Shown here piece by piece: positions 43,771 to 56,289 of a stretch of 64,000 bases of DNA. Made by a program: the position numbers and the translations under genes. This stretch comes from Pomphorhynchus laevis. Taxonomy: Eukaryota; Acanthocephala; Palaeacanthocephala; Echinorhynchida; Pomphorhynchidae. Location of the stretch: assembly GCA_012934845.2 (NCBI GenBank), contig WNNJ02002333.1, positions 1-64,000 of the forward strand, read 5' to 3'. The notes beneath the pieces are model-generated. The model made no database searches. It saw nothing but the letters and a program-made list of their open reading frames with translations, and was not told the DNA's origin. Every line of letters starts with the position of its first letter. Position 1 is the stretch's first letter.

Positions 43771-46196
43771 AATTTAAGGGCACATCGAACGTATTAATAA
43801 TGTTATTCTAACAATTCTTTTTAAACTTTCAAGCTTTCATTGTAAACTACTTGCTAACAAAAATGTCTTGAAAAAAGTGATTTACATTTTCATTCTTTCT
43901 GAAAACTGGTAATTTTCAAAATTTTACTTTTCTATATAAGGCGTTATCGTCGAAAGCTAGTACTTTTTCTAGTAAAGTTTAGTGTCTATGATTAAGAATA
44001 TAATTATTATAATATAATCATCTACAGCTTAATGTATGATTAAGCTGTAGATGCACAGAATTGCCAAGCGATTTATAAAATAAATTTAATAAAATTTATT
44101 AAATAAATATAAATATATTCATTAAAATTATGTCATAAATATATTTATTATATAAATAATTCTTAATTATAAATTATGTATATTGTTGTAACACTGTCTG
44201 TGTCAGGAATTTAAACGAATACAATTTCGTGGCACAAAGTATAAAAGAAGGTTTTAAGTTTTCGGTCTCTTATTTAGGACAAAAACATATAATTGAATGC
44301 ATACATCATTTTATATTTTAAAATTTATGATAAATTAGATTAATTAGATTAATCTAATTTATCTAATTTAATCTATTTTATTTATTATTTTAAATTTATT
44401 TGAAGTATAAAATTTCAGTAAGCTGACCTAATAGACTTATAATTATAAATAATTATATATTAGTAATCATATATTTTATTAATTAATATTTTTAATTCAT
44501 ATAAAATATAAAATATGTAGACCGAGCCATCCGATATGATAGATTTTGTTTATTAAAATCTATCATAAATTTAATTAATTTAATTAGATTTTATGTTAAT
44601 AAAAAATTTTATTTGATTATAAAATAAAATTATAATAAATTTAATAAATTAAAATTATAATAAATTATAATAAATTTAAATAAATAAATTTATTTAAATT
44701 TATTTAATCAATAAATTTGATTTTCAATTTATATATTGAAAATCAAATAGGGGAATAACGCCATTTGATTAATTTCATTAATCAAATAATCAAATATTAA
44801 TTAACGACTATGATAGACTAAGTTGTATAATAGACAGTTATTGTAATGTAAAATACAATATTCGGACAATAAATGTCATTTTTTCCTTTTCATGTCAAAA
44901 CATAACACTTAATAAAGATACATATTATTTCGTCTAAAATATCTCAGTAACTTGTAAAATTTGTCTCGAATGTTCAATCATTGAGAGGAATGTAAAAAGT
45001 GAAATAAGCGTTCAAAAATATTCAAATATTGCAATAGTTTTTTTCAAGACCTTTTTTGTCTTTTCAAGACAAAAAACTTGAAAAGGATGATTGCAATAAT
45101 CGAAAATTTGTGACATTAATTTTATATTTTATTATACCTCTCGATGTTTAAACGCCCTAAACAACTCAAACGCCTGGATAATGTTAGTTTTTACGTTAAT
45201 TGAATTATATTAGATTATATAGTTAAGTGGATTATACTAAAATAATTTGATAATAATAATTAAATAATTTTATTTTATTAATTTGAAAATAATTATATTA
45301 AAACAATTTTTTTAATTTAGTTTTAATTTTTGTGATTAACGACGTAGAGAGTTAAATCTAGTAACATTTCACAGGTTGACGATTAGTTTGGAATGACGAT
45401 ATTAGTGCGAGCAGCGACCACATGGGAGCTTTCTTAAAAAAATTTAAGTGGTAAGCTATTAACAATTGCATAATTCAAAAAACAACAACACGACTGGGAA
45501 ACAAATATATTATACGCATTAAAAATTGGAATAATTTAATTAATAATTTAATAATAATTTAAATATTTTATACTCTTGGACGGAATTGACTTTGAGTCTT
45601 CGGGGATGTAATACCGGATCTGATATTGTGCTGTTTGAATTAATGGCATTGAACTGAGAACAAAAAATAAACTCTTTAATAAAACTAACTTGAATGAACA
45701 TTTTATAGTAAAAACAAATAGATAATCAACAATTATGCCGAGATTATAAGCTGTTTATAAAAAGATTAGTTATGAATGATATATGATTAGTATTAATGAT
45801 TAGTAATTAATGATTAGTAATCAATAATGGTAATTATTTAAATATTAATTATTTAATTAATTTCTAATTATTAAGTATTAGTAATTAATACTTTCGTATT
45901 AATGATTAACAATTATTTTATATATTGTAGATATATTATATAACTTATATTATATAACTTATATTCCCATAAACATTTAAGCTTTTCAAATACTCGGATC
46001 ATAGATTAGTTTGTTACTGATTATTTTTACAATACTGTGTACAATACATCAGATAATTTTATAGTAATTATAATATACTTGTAACAATATAATAATATTG
46101 TAACATATAGATATCGTACAATATCTATTTTATTAATCTTTAATTGTTTAAAGCAAATTTTCAATTTTAAAATTTTATCGCAATTTAATTTTTCAA
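43771..46196. other. AT-rich intergenic stretch with a second MITE and a gene-like island
   Basis: Contains the diverged MITE (about 44955-45160) and palindromic AT words (44330-44370). A short GC-richer minus-strand island at 45590-45660 has open sequence ('MPLIQTAQYQIRYYIPED') after an AG, and another lies at 45345-45430; neither can be joined into a gene with confidence. Confidence 0.35.
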
Positions 46197-47307
46197 GTGA
46201 GTATTTATTTTTATTTATAAAAATAAATAAATGAATGTTTATTTTTACAGCTATCTTCCAGACTATGTACATCACATAATTATATAATTGTAATATATAA
46301 GCATTATATAATGCTTATATAATTTGCTTATATAAGCATTATATAATCTAATTATATAATTTGCTTATAAAAGCAAATTCATGTAGTATATTCAGATCTA
46401 GTGAACCAACGTTACTAATCGTTTTCAAGCAGCAAACCCTAGTTTCGAAAATATCCGTTTACATCCAATTTACAAGATAAGCATTCAAACATTTCTTTTA
46501 TTTTGAATCAAATTTCTAATGTTTAAAATATGAGATGTTTTGTGAAGGATCTCATATTTTAAGCTTTTAAAATACTAAACAGGCCACAGATTAGTTTATT
46601 ACAGATTATTTTATTAAATTTATTACTTAATTCAGTAAATTTAAGATTTAATAAAATTCATATAATTAACGTTTAAAATCCTTATAGTCAGCTGTGGTTT
46701 ACGAAATACAGTACATATTTAAACAAAGATTTAATAACTTATGACTGTCTTTAAGTCGATAGTAGTGCCTTTGCTTTATCAACCTAGAGTAATGTTTTCC
46801 TGCATAAGTTTTCTTATTAAAGACAATTTACACATGCAGAATCTATGTATTAAAAAGTAAAAGATAGTTTTTTTTTGAATTTTAAAACGATACTACGGAA
46901 CGAATAAGAAGCACATCTACATTATATTACAAGTTGTTCTAATTCTTTAGATATACTGTGACTTTTTGTGATCATATAATCAAAGAATACATGCAAATAT
47001 GTACTAGATAAGCATTCAAACATTTCTTTTATTTTAAATCAAATTTGTAAATTCTGAAATATAAGAATTTATGTGAAATGTTAAGGTGTTGTTTGTGTCA
47101 GATGATTACAAAGTGTGCAGCAAGTGTGTAATAGCGATGATCTCATTATTATATCCGTTACAATACATGTTTCCAACCATACCCTTGCTTCCGAATACCC
47201 TTCCATATGCCGAGCAAGTATATCAAGTGATTGTTAATTCGCCGTATATTACACGTTTTTAGTAGCTTCTCCAAGCACCAACTCCGTTTTTTTATCGGAG
47301 TTACAAA
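46197..47307 (+). pseudogene. 1.1-kb duplicate of MADD intron 3 - exon 5 start
   Basis: Direct copy of 5927-7035 with only scattered differences. It includes the whole of exon 4 with its acceptor and donor, the 48-nt intron, and the first codons of exon 5, where one extra T in a T-run breaks the frame. Exon 4 carries one I-to-T change in 'MFPIIPLLP'. It stops abruptly at 'GGAGTTACAAA'. Nothing upstream or downstream supplies other MADD exons, so it is a non-functional segmental copy. Confidence 0.92.
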
Positions 47308-47773
47308 TTATACCCTCATAATTAAACTTGTTGTAATTAATAAATGCGTTTCCTATAATTAGTTTCCTATTCTTAATTCTTTTAGTGTGGCTTAAACAAA
47401 TTTGCTTACTTGGAAATTGCAGAGAATGAATTGTAAATCCGTGACGTCTATTAATGATGGTTTTCATCATGTTAATTTATTTATAAAGTAATAAAACAAT
47501 ATTATTAAAAATAACCGATGTTGATCAATATTTTAAAAGACGTTTTGTTTCTGATGATTCAAACAACAGCTAGCGAACTATAAGAATAAATTAGTATTTT
47601 AATGATCCCTATACAAGAAGTAATATGTATTTTATATTTTTTGAAGAAAAAAGTAAAAAGCTTTTGTAAAAAACTTTTAAAATCTTTGTAATAATTAATT
47701 GGTTATTTTTTGAATTATATCAATTTTTACTTTAAAGAAAGAGTAAAACTGGAACTAAAATGTTTGCTTATAT

Positions 47774-48240
47774 TTAAACTTTTACCCCATCGTTGAATAT
47801 TACAAGCCAGTTACCAGCGAACGATTTTCTAATCGCTTTTGTTATATCCCTCTTTGACGGGATATGATTATATTCCGTTGAATTACAACATGTTTGTAAG
47901 AATTTTAGCATTTCACTATCTTTTGAAGGATTGTAGACGGCATTTCCACTAAAAACTGTAGGATTTGGAAAAATTTAAAAAGTCTGTTCAAGAAAACAAT
48001 AAATACCGTACCTTGCACTAAATACAATAAATACACATAAAATAGATATTTAAAGGAAGAACCCTGTTTCAAACCTGATGGACCCGGGGAAGTGTTGGAA
48101 TTAGACTTTGTCACTGATAAGGTAGTCACTGTGATCACAACAACGATAAAACTCACCACCGACACAACGGTAGTCAATGCAATTGGAATTAACAATTTTG
48201 CGCCTGACCTTAAGTAAAAAAGGTAATTTAAAACGAGCAT
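47774..48240 (-). CDS. Putative small single-pass membrane protein, two exons (~119 aa)
   Basis: Exon 48240-48063 and exon 47955-47774 (ends TAA), phase 1 junction. The N-terminal half 'RSGAKLLIPIALTTVVSVVS' plus 'FIVVVITVTTLSV' is a clear membrane anchor, followed by a Ser/Asn/Pro linker ('KSNSNTSPGPSGLKQ'). The second exon encodes 'NAVYNPSKDSEMLKFLQTCC', 'STEYNHIPSKRDITKAIRKS' and 'FAGNWLVIFNDGVKV'. 'KRDI.KAI.K.F..NW' weakly recalls the helix-strand start of dynein light chains, but the fold is not established. A 6-nt microexon (TGCAAG) may be included between the two. Function unknown. Confidence 0.5.
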
Positions 48241-48654
48241 AATAAATAAATCCTTTGATTTGTAAAATTGGGATTTATGCCTTATTAAAAGACTTCAGCA
48301 TGTCCAGTTTATTTTAAATGAATTTTTATATTTTTATATTGACTTCGAATCAAATATCATAAACATTTTTGGGATTTAATTAATTGTTTTAATTAATTTT
48401 TATACAAAATTAATTTCTCATTAATTATGTAATTGTTAATTTTGCACGTTCGAGTTACAAACTAGCGAAAAAACTTATTAAAATTATTACAAGTTTTTAC
48501 AAAACCATATAACATTAGCTTGATAATAGTAATTAATTGCAAATAAAAATAGGTTTCCAGATTGAAGGTAGCACCTTTCCATACCAACGCAGATTTAATT
48601 TAAAATCAGAAATGATTTCAATTAAATTTGGAAAATGTAAGACGAAAAGTCTTT

Positions 48655-48850
48655 TATTAAATCTAATTGGCAATAAAAGCAGACGAGTTGAGTGATCGTC
48701 AGCCATCATTAAAAAAGGACCGAAACGTAAGTATTGGATCAGTAGCTGATGAGGTCAACCAATACAGAAATGTAGCGTACTGATCACGAGACGCGTGATC
48801 GTCAATCAACATTAAAAGGATAGAAACGTGAAACGTAGATATTGGATTAA
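48655..48850 (+). ncRNA. Hammerhead-like motif, family D (candidate)
   Basis: GACC-GAAA (48718-48725), CTGATGA-GGTC (48746-48756) and CGTA (48776-48779). Pairings visible: GACC/GGTC; GTATTGG/CCAATAC plus ACG/CGT; GATCAG/CTGATC. A partial second unit follows (48790-48850, 'GTGATCGTCA', 'AGAAACGTGAAACGTA'), so this is a degenerate tandem pair. The core pieces are those of a hammerhead, but their order is not canonical, so self-cleavage is unproven. Confidence 0.4.
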
Positions 48851-49900
48851 TTGTAACAATGACTGCTCATTAATTATTAATAATTAATGATAAATAAATA
48901 AATATTGATCAGAATTATGGATTTATTAAAAAATGGTTTTAATTAATCTATAAAATCAATTCGTTATTAATTATATAATTATAATATTTTATTATTTTTA
49001 TATTTAAATTTATAACTGATAGATGGAACATTTAAAAGTTGAGCATCGCATTATAAAGCCGTTTAGATTCGAAATAAAATTTCTAAACTAAAGTCTGTTA
49101 ATTTTGCCATAAGTTTGTACTTGACATAAATAAAGCGAAATGTTATGTGGAGAACTTATCGCAAATCAATTAATTATCAATTATTAGTGATTATTATTAA
49201 TTTAATTCTAATTAATTTCTAATCAATTAATTATAAAATAAAAATATGTTTAAACATAGTCATCTAGCATGTATTTTAAATGCAGCCAATGGTAGTTTCA
49301 GTAGTAAACAAAGCAAAAAGCTGGTACACTTACATGCCTGACTGACAATTTGGTTTAGTTAAAACTTTTCAAAATTCCTGTCGATTGACGCTGTTTTTAT
49401 AGACAGATACATGATTCATACTAAGCATATTTTTTTATTCCTGGACAGTAATATCCTACTGTCTAATTTTTTTGATTAATTGGTAATCAAATAAAGTTTT
49501 GACGGCCTGAGTTTCATAAAGGAGCTACTCTACTTATGATATCATATTTATATGAATACGCAATATCCAAAAGTTAGTTGATAATCGTAGCACACAATAT
49601 CGTAGCAAAACAAAATGTAAACAAGACAGTTTAAAACCATCTTAATTTAATTGCTTAAACTCGAAAACTCATTCACGAACATGCAGATCTTTATATAACA
49701 TAACCGGTAATAGCACAATTAATAAAAATAAATATCATTTTTATTTTACAATGAATTACTGTCCAAATTTTACGGTAAATGATATTTTCGAATCGCTTTA
49801 AAATAAAAAAAATAATTATAAATTAATTATTTAAAATTTAATTAATTAAATTAATTAAAAATTAATCATATTCAAATGTAAAAATTAATAAAGTAAATCA
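48851..49900. other. AT-rich intergenic stretch
   Basis: No gene or repeat recognised beyond simple AT-rich runs. Confidence 0.4.
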
Positions 49901-49904
49901 AATT

Positions 49905-50330
49905 GTTATAAATCAAATCAGCTAACTGAGTCTACGTATTTAATATAATTATAAACTAAACAAAACATAATAATGCTAAATCAAAATTTAATAATTAAAT
50001 AATAAAATTAATAATTGTTTTTAGATTTTCTATAATTTAAATCAAGTTAAAATAAAAAATTGAAATTTAAAATAAACGTCATTTTTATAAATTGACTAAT
50101 AAATAACAGACGTTGTATCAGAATAAGAATTAGAGGTCATCAGGAAGAACTGCTATGTTATCAGGTTTCGGCCCCTGTTGATCTACTCAACCTAGCAGCG
50201 GGCCAAATACATGCTAATGATGTATTTCCTCTGATAAAACTATCTAGTATCTTATTCTAATACAAAGTATATTATTTATTATCCATCCATAAAAATTTGG
50301 CACTTAAGAGTTTAAATTTATTCTTTATAT
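49905..50330 (-). mobile_element. Repeat family C, copy 3 (inverted orientation)
   Basis: From 'AATCAGCTAACTGAGTCTAC' through 'GACTAATAAATAACAGACG' to the GC-rich island (50130-50210) and 'GATGTATTTCCTCTGATAAA', then the 'TTATTATCCATCCATAAA' and 'CTTAAGAGTTTAAATTTATT' module. Colinear with the copy at 8.4-8.74 kb. In the island the CTGCTA.../...TAGCAG and GGCCC/GGGCC pairs are kept with some base changes. Confidence 0.75.
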
Positions 50331-51088
50331 TATTGTGTTGATATTTATATTTTACTATTTTGTAAATTCATAAATTCATGAATTCATAAATTCATTTATC
50401 TACGAATCTTATATATTTATCTATTCATTTATCTATATTTTCCTGATTCTTGAATGTTTTATGTCAATAAAATTCTTTAAGCCCAATATCTCAAGTACTA
50501 AACAAACCTTAAAACCAACCTCAGTATTAAAAGATACCTCAGTGTTAAACAAATCTTAAATTTTAAGATAAAAAATAAATTTTGCGAGAAGCAAAAACCA
50601 TTAATTCGTTAGTTGTTAATAAAAACTTTTATAGTTAATGAAAGCTTATAATTATAAAAATTAACAATTGAACTTTTACAAAAGTTCAATTGTAAACAAA
50701 ATTATAAAAACTACAAAGTTCATTTTACAAACGTTCAATCATCCTCACTCCAATTTTTCAAAAAGCAACTAAAATCGATGCTACTAAACGAGTAACTTTT
50801 TTAATCTCTCGCTTTTGTGGGCTTGTAAGCACACAGTCTGTGTGCAGTTGCCCCATTAAAAAATTCAATTTAATTTAAAAACAAATTTTTGTTTTTGCTT
50901 ATATTTGTGTATTTTATGTTTATATACATTTCAACATTTTTAATATTTTCTTGCTTGCTGCATATTTTAATCCATATGGGTATTTATAACAATTGAACTT
51001 TTAACAATTGAACTTTTATAAAACAAAAATGAACAATCAAATTAAGAATTGTAGGCAGAAACAGGTAATTAAGATACTTTTATTCATT
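50331..51088. other. AT-rich stretch downstream of the cysteine-rich gene
   Basis: Includes short repeats such as 'ACAATTGAACTTTTA' (50664, 50990, 51002). It is the likely 3' flank of the minus-strand gene beginning at 51089. No gene seen. Confidence 0.4.
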
Positions 51089-53956
51089 TTATAATTCCGG
51101 ATATATTTTGACAACAGACGTTAATTGCCATTGGTAACAGCAATTAGACTTTTTAACGTGTTGATGTTGACAACATTTAACACGTTGATTATGGCAGTTT
51201 GGTAGCGATACATGCTTATTGTTACTACATTTAGTAATCCTTTTGTCCACACATGGGTGAAATATATCAGTAGTTTTGTTGTTAGGACAACGACACATTT
51301 TGGCATTTTGTGTTCGTTGGCACTTAAAATGTTCTGGCACTCGTTGTTCAGAATTCTGTATAGAATTCTTCTTACTTTGAACATGATCTAGTAGTAAGTA
51401 ATGTTTATGTACACAAGGGCTGACTAGATGTGTTGTGTTTAGGTAGAAACATTGCATTGATTGGAGAGATGTTGTCAAGCAACCGTATCTATTAAAGTGA
51501 TGGTGAATTGTACATTTGTGATGTTTTCCATCGTCAAATGATGATTTGATTCGCGGTCGTCGTTGCTTACAAATCGCTGGAATAGTCTGTTGGTTTTGTT
51601 TGAACTTGCACAGATTATCTAGCTGTTTAACATCGATATATATTGAAGACTGATTTTGATCTTCCTTTGTATATTCATTTGAATTCATCAATTGATTGTA
51701 AAATTTAATATCGTCTGTACAAGCTTCATCTATATTGTCTGAATTGTTAGGAACTAGCTCATCTAAACGGATACTTGTTAAGAGTTCTATATTAAGTAAA
51801 AGTGAATAAATCTAAAAGATGATTGTAAATATTAAGCTAAATGTGACTAAATGTAAATAAAATGTTATTTATTAATTAAATGTTATTTATGAACTAAAAG
51901 ATGTACGATTCATAAGACACGTTTATTGTATAATACTTAATACTGAAAGAAATCGATTGTTATAAAACACTTTTTATTATAAGCTACTTTTTATTATAAA
52001 ATACATTTAATCTTAATATATTATTTATTGTAATATGCTTTAAATTGGAAGTTTTCACCTGTAAGACACTTTTATTGTAATATACTTTGTATTTTTAAAT
52101 ACTTTTTATTGTAAAGTACTTTTTATTGTAAGATACTTTTTTATTTAAGATATATTGTATTGTAATATTTTTATTGTAAAATACTTTTTATTGTAAAATA
52201 CATTTGATCGTAATATATTTTTTATTGTAAAACTTTTTTTGGAAGATTGTATTTTTAGATACTTTTTATTGTTAGACACATTTTATTGTAAGATACTTTT
52301 TATTGTAATATACTTTGAATTGAAAGTTTTTAACTGTAAGATATATTTATTGTAATATACTTTGAATTGAAAGTTTTTAACTGTAAGATATATTTATTGT
52401 AAAATACATTTGATCGTAGTTTATTTTATTATGAGATACACCTTATATTTGTGTAGTAAAATTTGTTTTATTGTAAGATACCTTTTATTGTAATATACTT
52501 TGAATTGAAAGTTTTTAACTGTAAGATATATTTATTGTAAAATACATTTGATCGTAATATATTTTTATTGTAAAACTTTTTTCGGAAGATTGTATTTTTA
52601 GATACTTTTTATCGTAAGACACATTTTATTGTAAGATACTTTTTATTGTAAGATACTTTGAATTGAAATTTTTAACTGTAAGATCCTTTTTATTGTAAAA
52701 TACATTTGATCGTAGTATATTTTATTATAAGATACTTCTTATATTTGTGTAGTAAGATCTGTTTTATTGTAAGATACTTTGAATTGAAAGTTTTTAACTG
52801 TAAGATACTTTTTATTATAAAATACATTTGATCATAGTTTATTTTATTATAAGATACTTATTATATTTGTGTGGTAAGATATTTTTTTTGTAAGATACCT
52901 TTTATCGTAAGATACTTTTTATTGTAAGATACTTTCAATTGAAAGTTTTAACTATAGGATGTTTTTATTGTAAAATACATTTGATCGTAGTAGATTTTTT
53001 TATTGTATAATACTTTTTATTGTAAGATATTTTGAATTGTAAGTTTTGTTTACTGTAAGATGTTTTGCATTTTGGGATGTATTTTCTTTAAGTTAATTTT
53101 ATCGTATTAAATATTTTCCTTGTGATGTCAAAATTCATAATCCAATTAGATATTTTATATTAGTTTAACTAATAAATTTTGTTATTTTTTATATTTAATA
53201 ATCTTAAAGTGTTTCAAAGCATAAATTGTCTAGATTTTTTAAAAACATAATTAAAACCTGTATAATCTGCATAAGTGCCTATTTTATAAGCATTAGTATT
53301 TTATCCTGCTGACTTGAACAAGCTTTAGGCATTAGTAAATGTGTTTTATGCGATAGTGTTAACCAAAGCAAAATATTAGGTCCTGTTTTTATTTCTATAA
53401 AATATACTTTGTAATGCTAGCTTTTAATTAAATTGCCTTAGAAAAACGTAAAAAAGTATTATGAAGAGTGAAATTAAATATTATGAAGAATGCTCACTTT
53501 TCATATTGATATAACATTTGATATTCATTATAATTATTATAATATAATTAATATATTAATTATAACATAATTAATATAGATTAATTATATTTAATAATCA
53601 TAATTAGATTTTGTAATACTTACTTAACACATTATAAGTGAGTGTATATTAATTCTTTATAGAAACAGGATTAATGTATTTTTATTTTAAAATACTTTTG
53701 AACTCGCTGATCAGTCTTCTTTATGAACTACCGTTATAAATTACTTGCATAAATTTAGCAAGTTCTTCCCTGATTTTATATTTGGATTTTCAAAGTTATT
53801 AATTATGTTAAAATGTTTGTAAAATCATTTAGATATACCGATAGAATAATCTCGTCCTTGATCACAATCTTTTCTTTGATCAGAATCCAATATTGAATCC
53901 AGCATTGATAATACTTTGCTGCTGTTTATCGAAGAATCGCTGTCACAAGTTTGCAT
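51089..53956 (-). CDS. Putative cysteine-rich protein, two exons (271 aa), unrecognised
   Basis: Exon 1 53956-53839 ('MQTCDSDSSINSSKVLSMLD', 'LDSDQRKDCDQGRDYSI') leaves in phase 1 at a GGTATAT donor. Exon 2 51786-51089 enters in phase 1 after an ATATAG acceptor and runs 'LLTSIRLDELVPNNSDNIDE' to TAA. The N-terminal third is Ser/Asp-rich and acidic. The C-terminal half is basic and Cys/His-rich, with pairs and spaced cysteines ('KMCRCPNN', 'CVDKRITKCSNN', 'VKCCQHQHVKKSNCCYQWQ'). This suggests metal binding or disulfide pairing, but no known zinc-finger spacing is obvious. There is no signal peptide. The 2.05-kb intron is filled by a minisatellite. Further 5' exons may exist. Confidence 0.5.
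51955..53060. repeat. Degenerate minisatellite, ~16-17 bp unit
   Basis: Dozens of imperfect copies of 'TTTTATTGTAAGATACT', with higher-order blocks of roughly 200-250 bp that repeat a set including 'TTTGAATTGAAAGTTTTTAACTG' (starting 52306, 52358 and 52499) and 'ACATTTGATCGTA'. It occupies the intron between the two exons of the cysteine-rich gene. Confidence 0.9.
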
Positions 53957-54725
53957 TAGAAACTATATTGGAAACTATATTATGTCGTCCGTGGTATTTC
54001 TGTATGCTATACTTTTTCAAAATAATTCATCGGTCAAACTTGTAAAAATTATTAAAATTGTCATTTAATTTTGGTCATTTACTGATAAAATAGTACCTGA
54101 AATAATTATTTTACAATAAAAATATATTTTTAATGAATTTGACGTTTATTGCGAAATAATTAAATCAACATACAATATTGAATAATTATTTTTAATAACT
54201 AACCTACTTTACATAGAAATGTTTCAATTATAAGAAAGAAACTAATAAAAATAAAAATTAATAATATTGGCATAATTTACTTGTCAGAAGTTAAAACTTC
54301 ATCGATAAACTATTTAATATCTACCGTATAATTAAAATTATCAATGCCTCGATAAAACAACTTGTTGTTTTTTATTTCGCATTAATTTTTGCACGTTTTT
54401 ATGAAATATATAAATGCTTAAAAAATGTTTTTATTTTATAAACATTTAAGTGTCAGCGCTACAATTTCAGAATCATTAATTTTTAAATAATAAATAATTA
54501 TATAAGATAATCATACAAGGCGTCAGCTTCTCAGCCAACGCCTTGTATGTAATAATAAAATATCTCCAGTAATCTTATATATTATATAATAATATATAAT
54601 TATATAATATATATCTTAACTATGATATACTATAATGTATATCATAGTCCAGTTGATGATATACTATCATCAAGATGATAAGATGACGACTAAGATGTCG
54701 TCATCTTAGTGACGACTAAGTCGTC
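53957..54725. other. AT-rich stretch with palindromic words
   Basis: 54515-54552 contains ATACAAGGCGT...ACGCCTTGTAT, and 54655-54740 a nest of overlapping inverted and direct words made of 'AAGATGACGACT' and its complement. No gene recognised. Confidence 0.5.
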
Positions 54726-56159
54726 ACTAAGATGACGACTCCTTAATGATCTGTGTGTATATTTTGTATTATAAATGTAAATATATTGTTTATATTTTAC
54801 TTTACTCTTAATATATACTATAAAACTTTATAATCCTTAATCCATAATTCAGTGGATTAATAATTTCTTATCTTTGAGATCATTCCAAGTAAGAGTTAAT
54901 AGTGTTCTTTTAAAGAGCTCTAGGACGCTATTCGGTGTACCTCTAGGATTTATCATAGGACCATTTTTTATCGTATTTCTTAATGACCTGCTCCTGGATT
55001 TAAAGAACCCTGTTTTATCATATGATTATGATTTAGAAATATGGATTGTTGGTCGTACTCCTACAGATTATCAGTCACTACAGGACGACCTGGACTACCT
55101 GACTAGATAGTGTAAAGGCACTGGACTCCTGTTAAACGTTGATAAATGTGTTTAGATGAGAATATGGAAGACTACCTCGCCGTTCCACTATCGCACTGGC
55201 AGTGCGTTATTAAATGAAGTTGAACATCATAAGGACTTAGGTGTAATAATTTATCGCTCTCTCTTAATACACGATTGAATAGTTAACGCGCAAGAATAAA
55301 AGCAACTACTGCGTTGTACTACATCAAAAATACATGTCTCAGACTGTCACTTCCAATGCTTAGTATCTTATTTTCTTCACTAGTCCGCCCTCATCTGGAT
55401 TACTGGATTCCTCTTTGCTTTTTTTTATCACTAAGCGAGAATTGCTCTACTATGAGTCGGTACCGAAGAGAGGTTCAAGGATATACTTTAGGGTTGAAAC
55501 GTCTTACCGCATGCGGATGCAGGCGTTAGGGATAAGCTCGATTCGTGACAGATTTGTCTTACTAGACTTGCCTTGCCTTTAGACAATTGTAAACAAACTT
55601 GATGGCTTCCCTACTGAAATCCTTGAATTGAGAAGTAGGATATTACGAGGTCACTTGAAAACCAGTATAAGAGGAACCATTCTCAGTTGCTTGCCAACTA
55701 TCGACTCTCACATCGAGCACTCAATTTGTGGAATGTGTTGCCTGAAGAAGTCGTCGCTGCTTATTCGATGAAGCACTTCGAGCGATTGTGCCTAACATGG
55801 ATATATAATCGGCACGTGCACTTTCATGGATATATTGAATCCTGATAGTTCAAATGATCTTGATGCGGTCAATTTACTGATTACCTTATATTTATTTGTG
55901 AACTTTATTTCTCAGCTAACACCTTGTAAAATATCTCCAGTAATAGTGGAGATATTTATCTCCACTAAAATATCTCCAGTAATCTTATATTTATATAAGA
56001 TTACTTATAATATGTTATATTATATTATACTATCATCAACTGACCAAATTGTTTGGATAAATTGTTGCTTGGGTATAAATTTTATTATTTGCAACTAAAA
56101 TACAACTTACTTTGCCTTTCGTGATTTGATTTAAAGAAATCTTTGAGCTTCTTCACTTG
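54726..56159 (+). repeat. 1.43-kb duplicated block, copy 1, with dead LINE RT
   Basis: Nearly identical to 57402-58837. It contains an RT fragment: 'LFGVPLGFIIGPFFIVFLND' (as 'GVPQGSILGPLLF.IFINDL' in active elements), 'LDDLDYLTR', then in shifted frames 'LLNVDKC' and 'HHKDLGVIIYRSL', and 'ILFSSLVRPHLDYW'. The catalytic YADD position reads 'LSYDYDLEI', so it is dead. The tail has ATCTCCAGTAATAGTGGAGAT repeats. Confidence 0.85.
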
Positions 56160-56289
56160 AAATGTATTTAGCGAAGCCAAATTCATTTCAGTGATGTATA
56201 AATTCGTCAAACCAGTGATGCCACTGGTTTGACAAATTCATTACAGCAGTGGGAACAGAAAACGTCTATCAAAACCCAATTTAGCATTA

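Noticed and set aside
47249-47470. Minus-strand 73-codon frame
   Set aside because: Its last third reads antisense through the duplicated MADD exon 4/5 block; the rest is Lys/Ile-rich without similarity or splice support.
51955-53060. CRISPR-like array
   Set aside because: Units are 16-17 bp, imperfect and contiguous without unique spacers; eukaryotic minisatellite.
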